From the NCBI RefSeq assembly GCF_000935125.1, contig NZ_JRKI01000028.1:1-64000 (forward strand): 64,000 nt of DNA, in the 5' to 3' direction. Made by a program: the position numbers and the translations under genes. Shown in pieces: positions 18,310-26,305 of the stretch. Each line of letters starts with the position of its first letter. Position 1 is the stretch's first letter. Source of the stretch: Streptomyces natalensis ATCC 27448. Lineage in GTDB: Bacteria > Actinomycetota > Actinomycetes > Streptomycetales > Streptomycetaceae. The notes beneath the pieces are model-generated. The model ran no database searches, was not told where the DNA came from, and saw nothing but the letters and a program-made list of their open reading frames with translations.

Positions 18310-18525
18310 CCGGCGCCAGTACACCGCCCGCACATGAGCCAGGTCGGCGGTTCTCGACAGGGCACGGACCTGCCCGGCCACCGGGGCCGGACAGGTACCG
18401 AACCGAGCCGAGACCGTCAGGTCCGCGCCGATGCCGGCGGGGTTGAACCTGACCACCGGCACACTTCGCCGGTTGAGTTCGCTGATCACCATGTCGGCGG
18501 TGACGTCGTCCGCCTCCGTGGCCAT
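18310..18525 (-). pseudogene. N-terminal fragment of a graspetide ATP-grasp ligase (TgmB-like)
   Basis: About 72 residues match the start of actinobacterial ATP-grasp peptide maturases: DVTADMVISELNRRSVPVVR, NPAGIGADLTV and LAHVRAVYWR. Such ligases form ester or amide cross-links in a precursor peptide. After YWR the frame breaks and no ATP-grasp catalytic region follows. The ATG overlaps the stop of the putative precursor by one base (TGATG), the usual order for these gene pairs. Downstream sequence to about 18181 is coding-like but unassigned. Confidence 0.5.
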
Positions 18526-18664
18526 CAGTCCTGCTGGCTGTCCTGGTCGTAGCCCTGGTCGTAGCCCTGGTCGTTCTGCGAGTCCGAGTTCGTGGTCGTG
18601 GAGGTTTCGGTGCCGGAGCTGGTGCCGCGCTTCCCCATCTCGACTACCTGGCCGGTGCGGTCGC
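18525..18664 (-). pseudogene. C-terminal part of a graspetide-like precursor peptide
   Basis: In frame up to a TGA at 18525-18527 runs a peptide with DRTGQVVEMGKRG, then a Ser/Thr-rich core (TSSGTETSTTTNSDS) and an Asp/Gln-rich tail with a repeated QGYD unit. Thr-rich plus Asp-rich composition directly upstream of an ATP-grasp gene is the hallmark of omega-ester-linked peptides. The N-terminal leader is missing: the sequence switches to an IS30 transposase fragment at about 18665-18671. Confidence 0.45.
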
Positions 18665-18670
18665 GGCCAG

Positions 18671-18790
18671 GCCGACCTGGACGCCATCGCCCACGAGCTC
18701 AACCATCGTCCGCGCAGGACCCATGGATACCGCACTCCGGCAGAGGTCTCCGCTGGCCTCCTGAGCAGCGGTGATGCGCTGACCGCTTGA
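18671..18790 (+). pseudogene. IS30-family transposase C-terminal fragment
   Basis: Forty codons encode the conserved end of IS30 transposases (DLDAIAHELNHRPRRTHGYR, then TPAEV) to a TGA at 18788. The rest of the transposase is absent. It abuts the truncated precursor-peptide gene on the opposite strand, so an IS30-mediated rearrangement is the likely cause of that truncation. Confidence 0.65.
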
Positions 18791-18883
18791 GCTCGCCATC
18801 ATTTGAAGACAGAAATGGATGGCGCGAGCCGGGTCTGATTGCCCGATCGTCAGACGCCAGGTTCATGGGCGGTCGACAGTTCG

Positions 18884-19645
18884 TCAGCCCGCGCGGGTAG
18901 CGGTGATACCGCCGTCGACCGCGATCGTGGCGCCGTACACGTACGCCGCCTGGTCCGAGGCCAGCCACGCGACTGCAGCCGCGATGTCGTCCGGCGTGCC
19001 CGCGCGCCCGGCGGGCAGGTTTTCGGTCATGCGGCGGATGACGTCGTCCGAATCGTCGTTGATCGGGGTGCGCGTGGCGCCCGGCGCGACGGTGTTGACG
19101 CGTACGCCGCGCGGCCCGAACTCGGCCGCCCAGCTGCGGGCGAGCTGCGCTTCGGCGGCTTTCGACGCGGAGTAGAGGCCGACGTACGGATGCCCGACCT
19201 CCGCCATCCACGAGCCCACTACGACGATCGCGCCGCGGCCTTGCTCCGTCATCGCGGGTGCCAGCGCGGCGCTGAGGACGTGCGGGGCGCGGATGTTGAC
19301 CGCGAGTGTCCGCTCCAGGTCCGCATCGGACAGTGCGAGCGTGTCTACGGCCGGGCATACCGCGGCGTTGTGCACCAGCAGGTCGATGATGCCGCCCGCG
19401 GCGTCGGTGGCTTCCCGAGCGAAGTCGCGCAGGGCGTCCGGAGTAGCGGTGAGGTCCGAGGCGGTGAACACGGCGTCGCCGCCGTTGTCGCAGATCTCCT
19501 TCACCACGGTGTCGCCGCGAGCGGTGTCGCGACCGGTGACGACGACCCGCGCGCCTTCGGCGGCGAGGCGGTGCGCGGTGGCGGCGCCGATGCCGCTGGT
19601 GGATCCGGTGACGAGGGCCGTGCGGCCGGTGAGTGTCTGGGTCAT
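18884..19645 (-). CDS. short-chain dehydrogenase/reductase
   Basis: A 253-aa classical SDR oxidoreductase. It has the NAD(P)-binding TGSTSGIG, HNAAVC (an NAG-like motif), catalytic Ser in VVGSWMAE and the active-site YSASK. The C-terminus ends with IAVDGG as in the FabG-like subgroup. The start is the ATG at 19645. It is transcribed divergently from the XRE-type regulator starting at 19748, about 100 bases away, which probably controls it. The substrate is unknown. Confidence 0.85.
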   Translation of the reverse strand: MTQTLTGRTALVTGSTSGIGAATAHRLAAEGARVVVTGRDTARGDTVVKEICDNGGDAVFTASDLTATPDALRDFAREATDAAGGIIDLLVHNAAVCPAVDTLALSDADLERTLAVNIRAPHVLSAALAPAMTEQGRGAIVVVGSWMAEVGHPYVGLYSASKAAEAQLARSWAAEFGPRGVRVNTVAPGATRTPINDDSDDVIRRMTENLPAGRAGTPDDIAAAVAWLASDQAAYVYGATIAVDGGITATRAG

Positions 19646-19747
19646 GCCTGCCACGCAACACCGGTTCCGAACGGGGTACCAGTGCGAGTGCTGCCTGGTC
19701 ACAGCGTGACCAGGCACGCGCTTGCCGCGCCGTTTACGCTGGTGGGT

Positions 19748-20581
19748 ATGCCAGCAGACCGTACCGCCCTCGGGGCCTTCCTGCGTTCGCGGCGCGACGG
19801 CCTGACCCCGGCGCAGGCGGGGATCGAGCCGTTCCCCGGGCCGCGGCGGGTGCCCGGACTGCGCCGCGAGGAGCTGGCCGTGCTCGCGGGGCTCAGCTCG
19901 GACCATTACAGCCGCATCGAGCAGGGCCGACAGCCGACGATCAGCGAGGACGTCATGGAGGCGCTGTCGCGGGCGCTCGGACTCGACGGCGTCGAGCGCG
20001 AGCACCTCCGTGACCTCGCCGCCCCGGTCAGGCGTACCCCCCCCCGTGATGACAGCGCGTCGCAGCAGGCGGACCCCGGCCTGCTGCGGATGATGGACAA
20101 CCTCGACGTGCCGGTGCTGCTGCTCGGCCGCCGTGGCGTGGTCCTGGCCCGCAACGCGCTCCTCACCGCCGTGCTCGGTGCGCCGATGGAGCCTGGTTCT
20201 TCCTTTCTGCGCTGGCTTTTCCTCGACCCGCTCGCCCGCGAGCGCATCGTGAACTGGGCCGATTTCGCCGCCCCGGCCGTCGGCGCGATGCGGTACGAGG
20301 TTGGCCGGCACCCCGGCGACCGGCGTCTCGCCACGCTGGTCGCCGAGTTGCGCGCCGGCGACCCGGACGTCGCTCGCTGGTGGGATGACCACGGCGTCAC
20401 CGACCGTACGTCGGTGGGCAAGCGGATCGCGCACCCGGTGGCCGGGCCGCTGGAGTTCGGGATCGAGTCGGTCGGGAAACCGCACGACCCCGAACAGCGG
20501 CTGATCGTCTACACCGTCGAAACGGACTCGTCCACCGCGCGGAACCTACCGCTGCTCGCGGCGTGGGAAACGGTCGCCTGA
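19748..20581 (+). CDS. XRE-family regulator with MmyB-like ligand-binding domain
   Basis: A 277-aa regulator. The N-terminal helix-turn-helix is VPGLRREELAVLAGLS with SSDHYSRIEQGR, the diagnostic actinobacterial XRE/MmyB start. From about residue 110 comes the PAS-like MmyB domain (DVPVLLLGRRGVVLARN, FLRWLFLDPLARERIVNW) and the usual RHPGDRRLATLVAEL and DVARWW segments. It is divergent from the SDR gene. This architecture typically represses a neighbouring oxidoreductase until a small, often lipid-like, ligand binds. Confidence 0.85.
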   Translation: MPADRTALGAFLRSRRDGLTPAQAGIEPFPGPRRVPGLRREELAVLAGLSSDHYSRIEQGRQPTISEDVMEALSRALGLDGVEREHLRDLAAPVRRTPPRDDSASQQADPGLLRMMDNLDVPVLLLGRRGVVLARNALLTAVLGAPMEPGSSFLRWLFLDPLARERIVNWADFAAPAVGAMRYEVGRHPGDRRLATLVAELRAGDPDVARWWDDHGVTDRTSVGKRIAHPVAGPLEFGIESVGKPHDPEQRLIVYTVETDSSTARNLPLLAAWETVA

Positions 20582-20789
20582 CCGCCACGTGCAACTCCAC
20601 CGGGCTGCGTCGGAACGTATTCGACTGTGATGACGCTCTGAGAAACGGGCCAGGCGCCCGTTCCCGTGGTGTGCAGCCGGCCGGCAACAGCCAGGCTGGG
20701 CCGACCTTCGATCTGAAAGCTACTGGCGGGTTACTTGTCACCTGGTTCGCCGCTCGTTAACGGCGCCCCCATTTGCGGCGGCGGCAGCT

Positions 20790-21872
20790 TCAGAGAAGGG
20801 CGTCGTCCACGAAGTCGGCTCCGGCGGCGATGGCGAGGTCCGGGCCGAGAGCGGCGGCCGGGGTGTGAGCGCCAGGACGTCCTTTGCCCGCGGCGAGCCG
20901 GAGTGCGGTCTGCGCGGCCACGGCGGAGGTGAAGTCCATGGCGTCGCCGGCCCGCAGCCAGCCTTCGCGGACGGTGCCGTCGGGCCAGGTGATGACGGCG
21001 TGGCCCCAGGTGTGGGGGCGCGGTCGCGGAGCGGCCTTGGCCTTGATCCCGGACATCCGGCCGATCGCGAAGGTCCGCACGGCCCGGATCCGCAGGATCG
21101 CTGACAACAGCGGCAGGGCCGCTCGAACGGCGAGCGAGGCGGGAATGAGGCCGGAGGTCGCCGACGTCGAGGGGGCCCCACTCACCCGGTGTGCGGCGAT
21201 GAGTTCACCGGAGGGGACACCGACCGAGGACATGCGCTCCCCGTCGGGCAGGGTCAGTTGATGGACCTCCCCGCCGAGACGGGTCTTGACCAACCGGCCA
21301 CCTTCGTAACGGCGGCCCCCGATCGCGAAGCTGTCCACGATGCTGGCGGCAAGGGCGACGCCGAGCACCCCTTCCTCGACGGCGACCGAGGCGAAGGCGT
21401 CCACCCGGACTTGGCTCGGCACGGGACGGTTCTCGCACATGCGTGCCACGATCGCCTCGGTCCCGAGGACGCCGAATCCCGCGCCGGTCACCAGGGTGCT
21501 TCCTGCTGCGGTGGCCTCGTCGTGCAGGGCGAACAGGCGGTGGAAGGCGGTCGGGTCGTTGGCCTGGTCGAGGTAGTGGCCGCCCGGCATACAGGCGCGT
21601 GCGAGCGGGACGGTGCTCTCGGCGTAGTCGCCGATGGTGTTGACCACCACGGCGGGCCGCTGCCGGGTGATCTCAGCTGCCATGGCGTCCGCCCCTGACG
21701 CGACGACGATCTTCGAGTCGGCGTCGAGCCCGAGGTCGGCGGCGGCCTTGCGCAGCCGGCCAGCATTACGCCCGACCAGCACGGGGACGGTCCCGGCCGC
21801 CACGATCTGTGCCGCGACGGCCCGGCCGACCCGGCCGGTGGCCCCCAGAATCCAGATCTCGCCCTGCGTCAT
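20790..21872 (-). CDS. saccharopine-dehydrogenase-like NAD(P)-binding oxidoreductase
   Basis: 360 aa. It starts with a Rossmann motif (WILGATGRVGRAVA), followed by VLVGRNAGRL, VVVNTIGDYAE and ACMPGGHYLDQAND, the pattern of the saccharopine dehydrogenase/trans-acting enoyl reductase-like family. The C-terminal half is a substrate-binding domain with GHAVITWPDGTVREGWL. It is divergent from a TetR regulator with two palindromic sites between them. The reaction is not known; related proteins act in lipid or specialised metabolism. Confidence 0.75.
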   Translation of the reverse strand: MTQGEIWILGATGRVGRAVAAQIVAAGTVPVLVGRNAGRLRKAAADLGLDADSKIVVASGADAMAAEITRQRPAVVVNTIGDYAESTVPLARACMPGGHYLDQANDPTAFHRLFALHDEATAAGSTLVTGAGFGVLGTEAIVARMCENRPVPSQVRVDAFASVAVEEGVLGVALAASIVDSFAIGGRRYEGGRLVKTRLGGEVHQLTLPDGERMSSVGVPSGELIAAHRVSGAPSTSATSGLIPASLAVRAALPLLSAILRIRAVRTFAIGRMSGIKAKAAPRPRPHTWGHAVITWPDGTVREGWLRAGDAMDFTSAVAAQTALRLAAGKGRPGAHTPAAALGPDLAIAAGADFVDDALL

Positions 21873-21892
21873 GCAATTCCCACTCTCTGCAA

Positions 21893-21940
21893 TGTCTCAC
21901 TGAGTCATCACCAGGTTAACATCGATGTCACAGTGAGACA
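21893..21940. promoter_or_regulatory. tandem palindromic TetR operators
   Basis: Two 15-bp near-perfect palindromes, TGTCTCACTGAGTCA (21893-21907) and TGTCACAGTGAGACA (21926-21940), start 33 bases apart, about three helical turns, in the 90-base gap between divergent genes. The outer halves are also exact inverted repeats of each other (ATGTCTCACTG, 21892-21902, against 21931-21941). Confidence 0.75.
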
Positions 21941-21962
21941 TCTCCACGGGTAAGATGCGGGC

Positions 21963-22526
21963 ATGGCACGTTGGGACGCTGGAGCTCCGGAACGCCTGCG
22001 CCGGGCGGCACTGGACCTGTTCGGCGAGCATGGCTACGACGCCGTGACGGTGACGCAGATCGCGGAGCGGGCGGGGCTGACCCGGCGGACCTTCCACCGG
22101 TACTTCCCAGACAAGCGGGAGATTCTTTTCGCCGGCTCCGAGCGGCTTCCACTCGCCGTGGCCGAGGCCGTTCTCGCTGCGGATCCCGAGCTTGCGCCGC
22201 TGCGGTCGGCGCTGTCGGCCCTCCGTGAGGTCGGTACGGAGGTCAGCGCGATCGTCACCGATTCCGAGCGGCGCAGAGCGATCATCGAGTCCAGTGCGGA
22301 GCTGCTGGAACGCGAGCGCAGCAAGTCGGCTGAGGTCACCGCCGCGCTTCAGGGCGCCCTGGAGCGGCGCGGGGTCGGGCCTGCTGAGGCGCACCTCGCC
22401 GCACGGGTGGCCTCGATTGTCTCCGAGGAGGCGTTCGGTCGCTGGGCCGACGGCGAGGGCCCCTTCCCCGGGTGTTTCGACGCCGCCGAGGCCGCGCTCC
22501 ACGCGGTGCTGAGAAGCTGTTCCTGA
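21963..22526 (+). CDS. TetR-family transcriptional regulator
   Basis: A 187-aa repressor. The N-terminal HTH reads AALDLFGEHGYDAVTVTQIA, then ERAGLTRRTFHRYFPDKREI, which is textbook TetR. The C-terminal ligand domain is AcrR-like and helical, ending in a Cys. It is divergent from the saccharopine-dehydrogenase-like gene; the two palindromes in between suggest it represses both genes. Confidence 0.88.
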   Translation: MARWDAGAPERLRRAALDLFGEHGYDAVTVTQIAERAGLTRRTFHRYFPDKREILFAGSERLPLAVAEAVLAADPELAPLRSALSALREVGTEVSAIVTDSERRRAIIESSAELLERERSKSAEVTAALQGALERRGVGPAEAHLAARVASIVSEEAFGRWADGEGPFPGCFDAAEAALHAVLRSCS

Positions 22527-22676
22527 TCCCCGCTGTGACCAGCCCGTTCCGTCCTTCTGCCGGAGAGACTGACCCGGTGTACCGCGGAGCTTGGAACGAC
22601 CACAGCTGTTGACACCCGCGTGACGAGGTAGCTGCCCTGGTGTTGTGACGGTATGACGAACAGTCTGGAAGGTCAC

Positions 22677-22811
22677 GTGTACAGAATGAACGTGAGCTTC
22701 TCAACGACGCGGTTTGTGGCTGACCTGGTGCACGAGTTCATGGCAGAACACGGCTTCGGGGGCTGGCAGTTCCTGTTGCCAGAAGAATCCTCCATCGCCC
22801 TCGCAACATGA
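22677..22811 (+). CDS. possible 44-aa small protein
   Basis: A GTG at 22677 follows GGAAGG by four bases; an in-frame ATG lies at 22686. The product contains FVADLVHEFMAEHGFGGWQF, an amphipathic helix-like stretch, and ends at TGA 22809. It is too short to assign, and is retained because of the ribosome site and protein-like composition. Confidence 0.35.
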   Translation: MYRMNVSFSTTRFVADLVHEFMAEHGFGGWQFLLPEESSIALAT

Positions 22812-22912
22812 TCAACCCCCCGAAGGACTGACAACGCAGACCACTTAGCGCGCCATTGGCGGCTCTGAGGTGCGAAAACGTCGTGCGCCTGCGGTGCCCC
22901 CGTACATATGCG

Positions 22913-23944
22913 TTACGCGCCGGGCTTGCGGACGAACTCCAACTTCTGCGCCGCATTGCTCATGGACAGGATGCCGGAGTCGGCGAGGGCGTACCCACGG
23001 GCGCCGGTGGGAGCCATGCCGCAGGCATGCGCCGACCCGCGCCGGTAGACCGGCCTGGAGATGAGACCGGTGTCGTTCACGAACACCAGGACCTCTTTCC
23101 AAGCGCAGTGTTTCTGACGGGAGTTGCGCCAGCCCTCGACGAAGATATCCCCGGTCTTGGCCTGCTCGATGGTGACCTGGGCCGTCGGGTCTTCCTCCTC
23201 GCCCTTGGGCACCCACTGCCCCACGTACTTCTCGGGCACGGCGCCTTGCCGGCCCTGGCCTTGAGAAGGACGGCCTTGTACTGGCCGTTGTGGGTGGCAA
23301 AGTCGAGGTTGCCGTCCTTACGGGTCTTCAGGGTGTACGACGGCAGGAACTTGCACGTGCCGCCGCCGAAGGCGTTCTCGCTACGGGCGTCCCCCCAGGG
23401 AAACCGAGCCCTTGGACGCCTTCTTCGGTTCCTTGTTCACCACGCAGAGCGAGGTGCCGGTCAGGAAGAAGGACCTGGCGACCGTGCGGTGCTGCTCGTC
23501 CTTCTTGAACTCGACACGTACGCGCGTGTCGCTCAACGGCACGCCCTCCCACGCCCCGAGGAAATTCTTCGGCACGGTCACCACCGCCGGGGTGGCCTCC
23601 GTGCCGCCGTCCGCACCACCGTTCGTACCGCCGCTTCCACCGGGGTCCGTGCCGTTGCCGTCCCAGGAGTTCGCCGCGATCGGCACGCCGGCTAAGAGAA
23701 CCAGCACTCCGACGACAGCGCCGAGGAATCGGGCCCGTTTGAACCGTGACTGCGCGGGCGGGGCACTCGGCTGCGTCGTGCGGCCGCCGGGCGTCGGGGT
23801 GCCCACCGAAACAACCACCGGCACGTCGGGCTGTAACTCCTTATACGCATCCACCGGAATGTCCGGCTGTATGTCCGCCCGCACATCCAGTGGAGCCCCC
23901 ACCGGCACGTCCGGCTGCGTATCCACAGGCACACCCGACGTACA
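22913..23944 (-). pseudogene. C-terminal (linker, membrane, extracellular) part of a Ser/Thr protein kinase, frameshifted
   Basis: Joined in frame behind a monooxygenase at about 23945. It begins with a linker containing three xQPDxPV units (TQPDVPV, IQPDIPV, LQPDVPV) and a proline-rich stretch. Then come one membrane helix (ARFLGAVVGVLVLLAGVPI), a Gly-rich spacer and two related sensor-like domains (FLGAWEGVPLSDTRVRVEF and YVGQWVPKG). Two frameshifts break it, near 23393 in a run of six G and near 23238. The kinase domain is absent. A rare TTA leucine codon (23834-23836) lies in the linker. The kinase origin is inferred from architecture. Confidence 0.55.
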
Positions 23945-25069
23945 TCCCTGCGGACGCATGAAGCCACGATCGGAGTCCTGGGTGTCCCTGGTGGTGGGGT
24001 CGACCATGGCTGTGTTCATGACCTCTCCGGTGGAGGCAAGCAGGGCCTGGCCGATGGGAACGCGCTCGGCGTCGTAGGTGTCGAGCAGTGCGGCATCGGC
24101 GTGGCCGTGTACGACCATGGCCAGCTTCCACGCCAGGTTGTACGCGTCCTGGATGCCGGTGTTGAGGCCCTGCCCGGATGCGGGTGAGTGGACATGGGCG
24201 GCGTCACCCGAGACGAAACACCGCCCGACGTGCATCGCGGGTACCGCGCGTTGCTGGATGGTGAATTTCGATACCCAGCTGGGGATGTCCACGATGGTGT
24301 CGCGTCCCAGAGCCTGCGACAACTTGGTGCTGAACTGCCTGGCAATCTGCCCGGACTGCTCAGCATCTCCTTCGCCGGTCGTGTCCAGGAGCCGCCACTT
24401 GCCCGGGTCCGGAAACGGGAACAGCATCAGCGCGCCGCCGGCCGGGAACAGCCAGTGCAGGCCATCTCGCTCCAGATCGGTGTGCACGATCGCATCGGCG
24501 ATCAGCCAGGTGTGGGCGGCTTCGCCTGCCAAGGGGAGCTGGAGGGTCTTGCGGACGGTCGAGTGTCCGCCGTCGCAGCCCCAGAGGTATCGCGCACGCA
24601 CGGTCTCATGCCCCGCGGCTGAGTCATCGCCTCGGCGCAATTGGGCCGTGACGGCGTCATCGTCGTGCTGGAACGATTCCAGCCCGGTATTCCACTCCAC
24701 CTCGATCCCTGCCGAAGCGGCATTTCCGCGAAGCACGCGTTCGGTGATCACCTGGTCGATATTGAACATGTACGGAAACCGGGTCACCAGGCCGCCGAAG
24801 TCATAGTCGACCCGGGACGTGCGGTCGGCCTGATGGCGGATGAACCCGTTGACCCTCGTTCCGTGCGGAGCGATGTCGCCGAGAATCCCGAGCTGATCGT
24901 AGATCTCCAGGCTGCGGGCGTGAGTACCCAGTGCGCGGCTGGTCGTGGCCGGACCAGGCGCGGCATCCACCAAGCGAACCGAAACACCCCGCCGGGCCAG
25001 TTGCAATGCTGCCGTGAGTCCTACCGGGCCGGCCCCTACGACGAGGACGTCAACGTCATAGCTTGTCAT
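23945..25069 (-). pseudogene. FAD-dependent aromatic monooxygenase, C-terminus replaced by kinase sequence
   Basis: The ATG at 25069 has AGGAGG ten bases upstream. Residues 1-370 are a PheA/TfdB/RdmE-type flavoprotein hydroxylase: VVGAGPVGLTAAL (FAD dinucleotide motif), WGCDGGHSTVRK (DG motif), FVSGDAAHVHSPASGQGLN (GD motif) and DAYNLAWKLA. After about residue 375 the thioredoxin-like C-terminal region of the family is missing and the frame runs straight into kinase linker sequence. The flavin core is whole, so some activity is conceivable. It is divergent from a MarR gene across a perfect operator-like palindrome. Confidence 0.7.
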
Positions 25070-25082
25070 GGCAAGCAGACCT

Positions 25083-25107
25083 CCTGTGTCAGCTAAGCTG
25101 ACACAGG
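25083..25107. promoter_or_regulatory. perfect 25-bp palindromic MarR operator candidate
   Basis: Twelve-base arms (CCTGTGTCAGCT and its exact complement) around one A, between the monooxygenase ATG and the MarR GTG. Position and symmetry fit a MarR dimer site overlapping both promoters. Confidence 0.75.
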
Positions 25108-25140
25108 AATGTATCTCGCGAGTGAGAGGGACGCAAACAA

Positions 25141-25581
25141 GTGGACACTGGGGATCATTCGGACGCGAACCTGCCACTCATCCACCTTCTGCAACGAGGT
25201 GTCCGGTGGTTCTCCGACGAGCTGCTGGAGCGCCTGGAGGCCGCAGGCGTGGACCCCATCACGCCGGCGCACGCGACCGTGCTCGCGCACCTGGACCGCG
25301 AGACATCGCTGAGCGTCGCCGAACTGGCCCGCCGTGCCGGCGTCACCCGCCAGACGATGCATCGCGCTGTCACGCAGCTCCTCGGCGAAGGTCTGCTGTC
25401 CCGTGCGCCAGGGCCGGGGTTCCCGCGCAGTACCCTCATCGGGCTGACCGACGCGGGGTGTCAGCGTCGTGACGTCGCATTGGGAATTCTTCACGACCTG
25501 GAACAAGTTCTTGGCAGTCAACTGGGGCCCGCGGCGTTGGCGGAGTTGCGCAACAGCCTGACGCGGGCATGGCCGCAGTGA
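25141..25581 (+). CDS. MarR-family regulator
   Basis: A 146-aa winged-helix repressor. The recognition segment is SVAELARRAGVTRQTMHRAV, followed by the wing (LLSRAPGPGFPRSTLIGLTD) and helical dimerisation ends. GTG 25141 is chosen because the palindrome and promoter lie just upstream; an ATG at 25109 in another frame makes no sense. It is divergent from the chimeric FAD monooxygenase, its probable target, which it would derepress on binding a phenolic ligand. Confidence 0.85.
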   Translation: MDTGDHSDANLPLIHLLQRGVRWFSDELLERLEAAGVDPITPAHATVLAHLDRETSLSVAELARRAGVTRQTMHRAVTQLLGEGLLSRAPGPGFPRSTLIGLTDAGCQRRDVALGILHDLEQVLGSQLGPAALAELRNSLTRAWPQ

Positions 25582-25613
25582 AAGCCGGCCGCTTCCGTGG
25601 ACGCCTGCTTCTC

Positions 25614-25651
25614 GTGACTCCTCCCCCTCGCTCACGAGGGGGAGGAGTCAC
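25614..25651 (+). terminator. long perfect hairpin after the MarR gene
   Basis: Seventeen-base perfect arms (25614-25630 and 25635-25651) with a CTCA loop, 32 bases past the MarR stop. There is no T tract. It is most simply a strong terminator; a subterminal hairpin of a lost mobile element is possible. Confidence 0.6.
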
Positions 25652-25683
25652 CAACCGGATCCGCCGCAGGGCCGACGACATGC

Positions 25684-26155
25684 TTGGAGACCCTGTGCCG
25701 GGTCGCCTCCGAACTGCCGGGCCCCAGCCTGTGCGTGGGAACGGAAGTCGCTGACCGGTATGCCCCGGCCGAGGCCGCCCGCCGCGTCGAGAGGGAATGG
25801 GGGCCGGTCTCGGTTGTCATGGACTATGCGGGCATCGCCATCGGCGGGCCCTTCGCCCGCACGCCCACGGAGCTGTGGCAGCGGGTCGTCGACGTCAACC
25901 TCACGGGCTCCGCCAACACCGCCCGCGCGGGCTTGCGCCGCAACCAACCCGCCGAGTCCATACCCTTGACCAAGTTTCCACCTGGCACACCGCCGGCATC
26001 AGCCGCCACGCGACCGCGATCCATGCACTGCCCTGGCTTCGCTGGTGCCAACCCCTGCGCCCCCTTCCCCACCGTCGTCCGCCGGGCCACCCGCCAGGAG
26101 CCGGCGCGCCTCGACTACGACGGGGCAACAGCAAACGTCGCGGTGATGGTGACCC
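25684..26155 (+). pseudogene. short-chain dehydrogenase relic with internal deletion
   Basis: The first part reads VEREWGPVSVVMDYAGIAIG and PFARTPTELWQRVVDVNLTG, the middle of an SDR. A jump then skips the catalytic Ser/Tyr-Lys region, and other frames give later family pieces (HTLDQVSTWHTAGISRHA, ALPWLRWCQPLRPL, then TVVRRATRQEPARLDYDGA). The N-terminal cofactor motif and the active site are both absent. Multiple frame changes make it clearly dead. Confidence 0.6.
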
Positions 26156-26305
26156 GGCGCCACCCTGTGGCAACAAGTCGCGCAGCTCTCCGCAGCAGCC
26201 GAAGCCGTCGCCCCAGCGGCTCGCACGGTGTGGGATCCGATGAAGCCGACGCCTCCGGTGACGAGGATCATCGCCTGTCCTTTCTGAATCGTGTCGATCT
26301 CGTGC

